The translations under genes were made by a program, and so were the position numbers. Of a DNA stretch of 5,001 nt, positions 1-4,160 are shown piece after piece. The stretch is from a bacterium (lineage in GTDB: Bacteria; Patescibacteriota; Minisyncoccia; Phycocordibacterales; UBA10002), in assembly GCA_030648695.1 (NCBI GenBank), contig JAUSHG010000026.1:1-5001 (forward strand), in the 5' to 3' direction. Below the pieces are notes generated by a model. The model did no database searches and was not told the origin of the DNA. It saw only the letters and a list, made by a program, of their open reading frames with translations. The first letter of the stretch is position 1, and every line of letters begins with the position of its first letter.

Positions 1-8
1 CAAATATG
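1..8 (+). other. Probable 3' tail of a second, upstream group I intron
   Basis: The first eight bases do not fit 23S rRNA, whereas base 9 onward aligns with E. coli C2512 and later without a gap. The missing segment (E. coli 2502-2511, with A2503, U2504 and U2506) is nearly universal. The expected strand of helix 90 that should pair with 74-77 is also absent. The non-rRNA segment ends in G, as group I introns do, and the implied last base of the upstream exon (U2511) is a U, as their 5' splice sites require. The identification is inference, because the intron body lies outside the window. Confidence 0.55.
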
Positions 9-81
9 CAACATATCCTCCGGCTGGAGAAGGTCGGAAGGGTTTGGCTGTTCGCCAATTAAAATGTTACGTGAGCTGGGT
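9..81 (+). rRNA. rrl: 23S rRNA, domain V segment (exon before the L2584 intron)
   Basis: This segment aligns with E. coli 23S rRNA from about C2512 to U2584. It includes the A-loop GGCTGTTCGCC at 46-56, which binds the CCA end of A-site tRNA (G2553 region), and the 3' strand of helix 90 ending GAGCTGGGT at 73-81. In the ribosome this is part of the peptidyl-transferase centre. The exon ends at T81, equivalent to U2584, where a group I intron interrupts it. Bases 75-81 pair with the intron's internal guide, which fixes the boundary to the base. The 5' part of the gene lies outside the window or beyond an upstream intron. Confidence 0.93.
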
Positions 82-215
82 AAACGGAATGTGAGCCCAG
101 CAAGAGTCCTTCTACGAGGGTGGAAATGTTAGGAGCATTTCTCAAAAACAACAGAAGGAACAAAATTAAACTGACTCATAACGGTGAAGTCCCAATGCCT
201 TTCATGATAAAATGA

Positions 216-869
216 ATGGTAATGGATAATATCGTGGGAAGATTACAATCTATATTTTCCTCGCATCAAATTGATGTGATTATCGGGTCATTGCTAGGAG
301 ATGCGCGGCTTGAATGCCGGTCAATTGGAGTTCGCTCTCCAATTACGGCGCGCTTGCGAGTGCATCATGGAGCAAAGCAAAAAGAATATGTTTTATGGAA
401 GCACAAAATCCTCAAGAATATTGTATCGCGAGAACCTCAAGAGATTTCGTGGGATAATTCCAGAAGGAATCTCCATGAAGTTTCTTGGTATTTCCATACA
501 AAAAGTCTTGAAGTATTAGGATTTCTTTATCATTACTTCTACAAAAATAAGATAAAGATATTACCTCGAAACATATTTGATGTTCTTAATGAACAGATGC
601 TTGCTGTGTGGTTTATGGACGATGGTTCTCATAACGGAAAGAATCTTACATTGAATACCCATAGTTTCTCAAAAGACGATCAAGAAAGAATACAGACATT
701 CTTAAGGGAGAAACTTGGAGTAAAAAGTACTGTCGTCAAAGACAGACATCAATGGAAGATTTCTATAGGCGTACATGATTATGAGAATTTTATTTCAATC
801 ATAAAACCATTTGTTATTCCAGCAATGAACTATAAAATTGTATATCCCCGTAACGACTTGTCCGCCTAA
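216..869 (+). CDS. LAGLIDADG homing endonuclease encoded in the 23S intron
   Basis: The predicted 217-residue protein would cut intronless 23S genes near the insertion site and so spread the intron by double-strand-break repair. It carries two LAGLIDADG motifs, IIGSLLGDA (22-30, catalytic acid D29) and LAVWFMDDG (129-137, catalytic acid D136). It should therefore fold as a monomer with pseudo-dimeric symmetry, like the LAGLIDADG_2-type enzymes of organellar and bacterial rRNA introns. Both acidic residues are present and the frame is open, so the enzyme looks intact. The length is normal for the class. The gene lies wholly in the P8 loop. ATG216 follows an in-frame stop at 213-215; ATG222 is an equally possible start. 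Neither has a Shine-Dalgarno sequence. The stop codon is the loop of a perfect hairpin, so the last residues (LSA) are encoded by that palindrome. The target site is inferred from location only. Confidence 0.93.
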   Translation: MVMDNIVGRLQSIFSSHQIDVIIGSLLGDARLECRSIGVRSPITARLRVHHGAKQKEYVLWKHKILKNIVSREPQEISWDNSRRNLHEVSWYFHTKSLEVLGFLYHYFYKNKIKILPRNIFDVLNEQMLAVWFMDDGSHNGKNLTLNTHSFSKDDQERIQTFLREKLGVKSTVVKDRHQWKISIGVHDYENFISIIKPFVIPAMNYKIVYPRNDLSA

Positions 870-877
870 GGCGGACA
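859..877 (+). repeat. Perfect palindrome whose loop is the endonuclease stop codon
   Basis: TGTCCGCC (859-866) and GGCGGACA (870-877) are perfect inverted arms separated only by TAA (867-869), the stop codon of the homing endonuclease. The segment is GC-rich within an AT-rich intron, which suggests it was inserted. There is no T-run, so it is not an intrinsic terminator. It may shield the 3' end of the coding region or help fold the P8 extension. Confidence 0.85.
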
Positions 878-878
878 G

Positions 879-901
879 AGCCCGCGACTTTGGTCGGGGC
901 T
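879..901 (+). repeat. Second hairpin next to the palindrome, inside the intron P8 extension
   Basis: AGCCC (879-883) pairs with GGGCT (897-901), and CGAC (885-888) with GTCG (893-896), around a TTTG loop and a bulged G884. It begins one base after the preceding palindrome, so both could stack coaxially. It shares CGAC/GTCG-type arms with the element near 2090. Confidence 0.75.
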
Positions 902-979
902 AACACGTCAGTTCCGGAATTGGAGATTCTGGAAAAGGTATAGTCTAATCCACAAGTAATTGTGAGCAATAAAAAATTG

Positions 980-1452
<473 letters not shown>

Positions 1453-1470
1453 TTGGGAAACGTATAACCA

Positions 1471-1520
1471 CCGTCGTGCCTCAGTGCATTTGGAAATCCG
1501 AATGCAACGAGGCGCGACGG
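1471..1520 (+). repeat. Long spacer hairpin just after 23S rRNA
   Basis: Outer arms 1471-1482 and 1509-1520 pair over 12 bp with one G.U. An inner helix pairs 1485-1493 with 1498-1506 around a four-base loop. It starts about 18 nt past the 23S 3' end and is a plausible RNase III or processing site. No T-run follows, so it is not a terminator. Confidence 0.85.
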
Positions 1521-1534
1521 ACATTAATCCTGCT

Positions 1535-1555
1535 CCATGGAATTTGATTCCATGG
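1535..1555 (+). repeat. Perfect spacer hairpin CCATGGAAT/ATTCCATGG
   Basis: Nine-base perfect inverted arms (1535-1543 and 1547-1555) enclose the loop TTG. It lies between the preceding long hairpin and the tRNA-like gene. No coding role or T-run is seen; RNA processing or folding is the likely role. Confidence 0.8.
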
Positions 1556-1605
1556 TATCTTGAAAACGTAAATTTGCGGGGCATCTCGTGACGAGGCCTC
1601 GCCAC

Positions 1606-1644
1606 TGCCGGATGAGGAGTGAACGTAGTTCGCGTTATCCGGCA
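1606..1644 (+). repeat. Spacer hairpin immediately upstream of the tRNA-like gene
   Basis: TGCCGGAT (1606-1613) pairs with ATCCGGCA (1637-1644). An inner six-pair stem (1619-1624 with 1628-1633, loop GTA) sits inside. It ends nine bases before the tRNA-like gene and could mark the 5' processing point. A short CTCG-TGA-CGAG hairpin (1585-1595) precedes it. Confidence 0.75.
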
Positions 1645-1653
1645 CGATTTAGG

Positions 1654-1728
1654 TCCGGGGTAGCTCAATAGCAGAGCATCACCGCAATATGGTGAAGGTT
1701 AGAGGTGCGAATCCTCTCCCCGGTGCCA
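1654..1728 (+). tRNA. Aberrant tRNA or tRNA-like gene in the rRNA spacer, encoded CCA, isotype uncertain
   Basis: The segment folds as a cloverleaf of 75 nt. The acceptor TCCGGGG (1654-1660) pairs with CCCCGGT (1718-1724), six of seven pairs, with a U1.U72 mismatch. The D stem is GCTC/GAGC, the anticodon stem TCACC/GGTGA and the T stem AGAGG/CCTCT, all perfect. The discriminator is G and CCA is encoded (1726-1728). Several fixed tRNA bases are wrong: the anticodon loop is GCAATAT, so position 33 is C and not U. Positions 34-36 read AAU, nominally Ile but unusual in bacteria. The T loop is TGCGAAT with G at position 55, and the D loop AATAGCA lacks the GG pair. The stems are too well kept for random decay. 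It may be a non-decoding tRNA, a processing signal or an early pseudogene; G73 and U1 recall tRNA-Asn, but the anticodon does not. Confidence 0.72.
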
Positions 1729-1731
1729 ATT

Positions 1732-1743
1732 TGCTCTTTGAAA
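1732..1743 (+). promoter_or_regulatory. boxA-like rRNA antitermination site
   Basis: TGCTCTTTGAAA closely matches the boxA of bacterial rRNA operons (E. coli TGCTCTTTAACA; Bacillus spacers TGTTCTTTGAAA). The NusB-NusE complex binds boxA RNA and lets RNA polymerase pass terminators in untranslated rRNA. It lies four bases after the tRNA CCA and before the hairpin array and 5S, where antitermination would be useful. The match is seen; the function is inferred. Confidence 0.65.
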
Positions 1744-1748
1744 GTATT

Positions 1749-1791
1749 TGGGAGCAGACATCCGCTGGCAACGCGGATTCAATTCCTCCCA
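1749..1791 (+). repeat. Nested spacer hairpin after boxA
   Basis: TGGGAG (1749-1754) pairs with CTCCCA (1786-1791), enclosing TCCGC/GCGGA (1761-1765 with 1773-1777). It is the first of three consecutive hairpins between boxA and 5S rRNA. Confidence 0.65.
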
Positions 1792-1792
1792 C

Positions 1793-1822
1793 GGACAGAC
1801 GAAGCAATTACTTCGTCTGTCC
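1793..1822 (+). repeat. Perfect 12-bp inverted repeat in the spacer
   Basis: GGACAGACGAAG (1793-1804) and CTTCGTCTGTCC (1811-1822) are perfect inverted arms around CAATTA. The GGACAG end recurs in the right arm of the palindrome at 870-877, so it may belong to the same class of dispersed palindromes. No T-run follows. Confidence 0.85.
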
Positions 1823-1829
1823 GGCCCGC

Positions 1830-1900
1830 TTGGCTTCCGGTGGAAGAGTACGATGGTTGAAGAAATCTTTGCGGGTTTCTTTTTCTTCCACGGAAGCCAA
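1830..1900 (+). repeat. Long 17-bp spacer stem upstream of 5S rRNA
   Basis: Arms 1830-1847 and 1884-1900 pair over 17 bp with one bulged G (1839 or 1840). The loop contains AAGAAA/TTTCTT (1859-1864 with 1876-1881). A T-rich stretch (1903-1909) follows three bases later, so a weak or antiterminated terminator is possible. An RNase III substrate for 5S release is the other reading. Confidence 0.75.
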
Positions 1901-1918
1901 TACTTTTTTGAAAATTTT

Positions 1919-2031
1919 GTTCTGGTGATTCATCGCAGGGGTCACACCCGATCTCTTTCCGAACTCGGAAGTTAAGCCCTGTTGAGGCGATGGTACCGCT
2001 TAACTGCGGGAGAGTAGCTAGTCGCCAGAAC
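1919..2031 (+). rRNA. rrf: 5S rRNA
   Basis: This is the 5S rRNA of the large subunit central protuberance. Helix I is GTTCTGGTGA (1919-1928) with TCGCCAGAAC (2022-2031), ten pairs. Internal landmarks are CGATCTCTTTCCGAACTCGG (1949-1968, helix III with the conserved CCGAAC), GATGGTA (about 1989-1995) and the loop-E side GGGAGAGTAG (2008-2017). The mature length is about 111-113 nt, slightly short of E. coli's 120; the exact ends are uncertain by one or two bases. In the precursor the helix extends outward by U1915-U1918 with 2032-2035. It is the last RNA gene of the operon. Confidence 0.95.
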
Positions 2032-2046
2032 AAAGCATTCAATCAT
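2018..2046 (+). repeat. Direct repeat, copy 1 (5S 3' arm plus flank)
   Basis: These 29 bases recur 120 bp downstream at 2138-2166 with only two differences (CA at 2036-2037 becomes TG at 2156-2157). The copy contains the whole 3' strand of 5S helix I and its precursor extension. Confidence 0.9.
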
Positions 2047-2072
2047 ATTTGATGATAGTTCTCCTGTTTTTT
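2027..2072 (+). terminator. Weak possible terminator directly after 5S
   Basis: AGAAC (2027-2031) can pair with GTTCT (2058-2062) around an inner ATCAT/ATGAT stem (2042-2046 with 2052-2056). A run of six T (2067-2072) follows. The stem is AT-rich and would compete with 5S helix I, so it is much weaker than the terminator at 2165-2199. Confidence 0.3.
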
Positions 2073-2085
2073 CCTTGAAGTAGAG

Positions 2086-2140
2086 TAGTCCCGACGCTTC
2101 GGTCGGGATCCGCGATTTCCGTAAACGGAAGTCGGGACTA
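2086..2140 (+). repeat. Compact palindromic element between the two 5S-arm copies
   Basis: TAGTCCCGAC (2086-2095) and GTCGGGACTA (2131-2140) are perfect ten-base arms. Two inner hairpins compete or nest: CCCGAC (2090-2095) with GTCGGG (2102-2107), and TTCCG-TAAA-CGGAA (2117-2130). The first competes with the outer arms, giving two mutually exclusive folds. The right arm runs directly into the second 5S-arm copy. No ORF or T-run is present. Confidence 0.8.
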
Positions 2141-2166
2141 GTCGCCAGAACAAAGTGTTCAATCAT
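2138..2166 (+). repeat. Direct repeat, copy 2 of the 5S 3' arm
   Basis: This copy is 27 of 29 bases identical to 2018-2046 and includes the complete TCGCCAGAAC strand of 5S helix I without the rest of the 5S gene. It ends inside the terminator stem. Its 3' half, GAACA-AAG-TGTTC (2148-2160), can form its own small hairpin, which copy 1 cannot do as well. Confidence 0.9.
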
Positions 2167-2199
2167 CAAAAAATCGGCCGTGTGCCGGTTTTTTTTGAT
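2165..2199 (+). terminator. Intrinsic terminator of the rRNA operon
   Basis: TCGGC (2174-2178) pairs with GCCGG (2184-2188) around CGTGT, followed by eight T (2189-2196). The preceding A-run (2168-2173) pairs with the T-run, and ATC/GAT extend the base, giving a near-symmetric structure that could also work on the opposite strand. It stands between 5S and the first protein gene and rules out a start codon upstream of it for that gene. Confidence 0.85.
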
Positions 2200-2225
2200 A
2201 TCTGTTTTCCGGTTCCCAAGTACTA

Positions 2226-2231
2226 TATACT
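2226..2231 (+). promoter_or_regulatory. Candidate -10 element for the membrane protein-rodA operon
   Basis: TATACT matches the -10 consensus at five of six bases and ends seven bases before ATG2239, so transcription could begin at or next to the start codon. No good -35 sits at the usual distance; TTGATA (2195-2200) is a good match but about 25 bp away. The call rests on one hexamer. Confidence 0.4.
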
Positions 2232-2238
2232 GTTCTGT

Positions 2239-2988
2239 ATGATTTCATGGGGGAGACAACGACAACTGGTTTTTGTAGGTAGCATCGGGCTTGCGATAGC
2301 CCTGGCGGTAGGTATTCCGGCCTTTTTGAGCAGGGAGGGTTCGAAGTGTGACAACAAGGTGAAGGACGGAAATGAGCGCGGAGTGGACTGCGGCGGCTCC
2401 TGTCGCTTCGTCTGTGCTTCGGATGTCGCTCTACCGGTGCTCCAGTTTGTGCGCCTTGTCCCTCTGGAGCGTGGACTTATCGGCGCAGTCGCCTATAGTG
2501 AGAACCGCAACACGGATGCCGGAGTGCGGAAAGCCGCCTATCTGTTCAAGTTTTACGATGATGCCCAGCTTTTGGTTATGGAGCGCCGCGGGACAGCGTA
2601 TATCCCGCCGGGCAAAGCATTCGCCGTGTTTGAAGGTCGTATTCCGGTGGGGAGCCGAACGCCCACCCGGGCGGTGTTTGAATGGAGCGGCCCGCTTCGG
2701 TTTGAGAAGCTGTCTCCGGAACCTGCGCTTGCAATACGCAATGAATTGTTTGAGGCAGGAGAGATTTCGCGTCTTACCGCAGAACTCCGGAATGACACGC
2801 TTGCTTCCTTTGAGGGAATCAAGGTAACGGCTCTGCTGTTTGACGAAACCGGCAATGTGTTTGCAGCCGGAAGCAAATATGTCCCGGAGCTGTCAGCCAA
2901 AAAAGAAGCCCCGCTTTCCTTTACGTGGCCTGCAGTGCTCCCGTTTCCCGCTCGCATTGAGATGTTGTATACGGTCTCAGGGCAGTAG
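2239..2988 (+). CDS. Single-pass membrane protein with C...DCGGxCxxxC motif, function unknown
   Basis: The protein has 249 residues. A short basic N-terminus (R6, R8) precedes one hydrophobic segment at about 10-30, a signal anchor with the rest predicted outside the cell. Just after it are four cysteines, C37, C51, C55 and C59, spaced C-x13-C-x3-C-x3-C and containing DGNERGVDCGG (43-53). That arrangement fits a small disulfide- or metal-stabilised module. It recalls the DG-x-E-x-DCGG-C modules I know from Parcubacteria surface proteins. Residues 65-249 look beta-rich and Ig- or fibronectin-like in texture, but no catalytic motif is visible. The frame is open from ATG2155, but that start lies in the terminator, so ATG2239 is preferred; it has no Shine-Dalgarno. 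rodA follows after 8 nt, suggesting an envelope role. The function is not known. Confidence 0.85.
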   Translation: MISWGRQRQLVFVGSIGLAIALAVGIPAFLSREGSKCDNKVKDGNERGVDCGGSCRFVCASDVALPVLQFVRLVPLERGLIGAVAYSENRNTDAGVRKAAYLFKFYDDAQLLVMERRGTAYIPPGKAFAVFEGRIPVGSRTPTRAVFEWSGPLRFEKLSPEPALAIRNELFEAGEISRLTAELRNDTLASFEGIKVTALLFDETGNVFAAGSKYVPELSAKKEAPLSFTWPAVLPFPARIEMLYTVSGQ

Positions 2989-2996
2989 GTTTTGAA

Positions 2997-4160
2997 ATGA
3001 GTTTTGGCATGAATACCACCCGCAACAATCCGGAAACGCCGTCCCGTCTCCGTGCCATTGATTGGCCTCTTTTTTTCTCTACACTTCCTATTTTGGCTCT
3101 GGGGCTGGTTACCATGTACTCCTTTACGGGGCGTAGCGAATTTTTCGGGAAGCAACTGGTGTGGATTGCGGTTTCTTTCGCGCTGTTTTTCATCGGCAGT
3201 TTCATTGACTGGAGGTTTTTGCGGCGCAGTGATGTGCTTTTCGTGCTTTTTCTCGCCGGCTCCGCCGCTCTGATACTCCTTTTTATTTCCGGCAAGACCG
3301 TGCGCGGAGCGCAGAGCTGGTTTGATTTCGGGCCTGTGAGCATTCAGCCGGTGGAGCCAATCAAGCTTCTCCTCATTCTCATTCTCGCCAAATATTTCTC
3401 GCGGCGGCACATAGAAATCGCCCACATCCGGCATATTCTGATATCGGCCGTATATGCCGGCATCCTTTTCTTGCTGGTCCTGCTTCAGCCCGACTTCGGC
3501 GGGGCCATTGTTATTTTTTGCATCTGGCTTGGCATGGTTCTGCTCTCCGGCATCTCCAAGAAGCATCTCCTCGCCGTTTTTCTTATCGGCCTGACATCTT
3601 TTATGTTTCTCTGGACGTTTGTGTTCAAGGAGTATCAGAAACAGCGTCTGATTACCTTTATTCACCCGCTGACGGACGTGAGGGGCTCGGGTTACAACGC
3701 CTACCAGTCCATGATTGCGGTCGGTTCCGGAGGGCTCTTCGGCAAGGGGGTGGGGCTCGGAAGCCAGTCGCGGCTCAAGTTCCTGCCCGAGTATGAAACC
3801 GATTTCATGTTTGCCGCATTCGCCGAAGAATGGGGATTTGTCGGAGTCGTCGTGCTGTTTGGATGTTATGCGCTGTTGTTCTGGCGGATTCTGCACAATG
3901 CGCTTCACGGCCGCTCAAACTTTGAAATTCTCTACGGCTTGGGGCTCGCCATTTTCATCATGAGCCATTTCGTGATTCACGTCGGCATGAATCTGGGGCT
4001 GCTGCCGGTTACGGGCATTACGATTCCGTTCATGAGTTACGGAGGCACCCATTTGGCCACGCTCTACATGGGACTCGGGATTCTCATGGGACAGCGGGCG
4101 TACTCGCGCGCGGCTCATAAAGAGACGACACAGAATGAGTTCCTAAGCATTACGCAGTAG
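2997..4160 (+). CDS. rodA: RodA, SEDS-family peptidoglycan glycosyltransferase
   Basis: RodA polymerises lipid II into glycan strands at the cytoplasmic membrane and normally works with a class B PBP (PBP2) in the elongasome. The 387-residue protein has about ten membrane segments (near 22-42, 49-71, 78-98, 121-135, 146-163, 167-184, 189-210, 270-297, 312-335 and 340-366). Family motifs are in order: RGAQSW (103-108), QPVEPIK (117-123), QPDFGG (164-169), YQSMIAVGSGGLFGKG (236-251), LPEYETDFMFA (263-273), LPVTGI (336-341) and SYGG (347-350). D269 of the TDF motif sits where the proposed catalytic Asp of RodA/FtsW lies. The length is usual for RodA. FtsW is the alternative, but the RGAQSWFDFG and LGSQSRLKFLPE motifs favour RodA. 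AGG (2987-2989), overlapping the previous stop codon, is a plausible ribosome site for ATG2997; ATG3009 is also possible. No PBP2 gene is in view. Confidence 0.92.
   Translation: MSFGMNTTRNNPETPSRLRAIDWPLFFSTLPILALGLVTMYSFTGRSEFFGKQLVWIAVSFALFFIGSFIDWRFLRRSDVLFVLFLAGSAALILLFISGKTVRGAQSWFDFGPVSIQPVEPIKLLLILILAKYFSRRHIEIAHIRHILISAVYAGILFLLVLLQPDFGGAIVIFCIWLGMVLLSGISKKHLLAVFLIGLTSFMFLWTFVFKEYQKQRLITFIHPLTDVRGSGYNAYQSMIAVGSGGLFGKGVGLGSQSRLKFLPEYETDFMFAAFAEEWGFVGVVVLFGCYALLFWRILHNALHGRSNFEILYGLGLAIFIMSHFVIHVGMNLGLLPVTGITIPFMSYGGTHLATLYMGLGILMGQRAYSRAAHKETTQNEFLSITQ

Larger units (their letters stand above)
82..979 (+). ncRNA. Group I self-splicing intron in 23S rRNA (site L2584) with homing endonuclease gene
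   Basis: The intron is a ribozyme that excises itself and joins U2584 to U2585. P1 is unambiguous: exon GCTGGGT (75-81) pairs with GCCCAGC (95-101), putting the hallmark U.G wobble at the 5' splice site. P10 is 3' exon TCA (980-982) with TGA (92-94). P2 is a small hairpin at 107-120. P3 pairs 127-131 with 179-183. P7 pairs GACT (173-176) with AGTC (942-945), inside an S-type element AAGGTATAGTCT (935-946). P8 pairs 192-196 with 919-923 and its loop holds the endonuclease gene. P9 is CACAA-GTAA-TTGTG (951-964), a GNRA hairpin. The last base is G979. I could not resolve P4-P6 confidently, so no subgroup is assigned. The intron is visibly AT-rich compared with the protein genes downstream, consistent with separate origin. 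With its endonuclease gene it is probably a mobile unit. Confidence 0.93.

Noticed and set aside
859..901. Tandem hairpins as an intrinsic terminator of the endonuclease gene
   Set aside because: No T-run follows, and termination here would destroy the 3' half of the intron and of 23S rRNA.
2155..2238. 28-residue N-terminal extension of the membrane protein from ATG2155
   Set aside because: It would place the start codon and coding sequence in the rRNA terminator and disrupt the signal-anchor position; ATG2239 fits better.
2553..3908. 451-codon open frame on the minus strand, antisense to most of rodA and the gene before it
   Set aside because: It overlaps two genes with clear motifs, and its Lys/Glu/Asn-rich, domain-free translation is what the complement of a membrane-protein gene gives.
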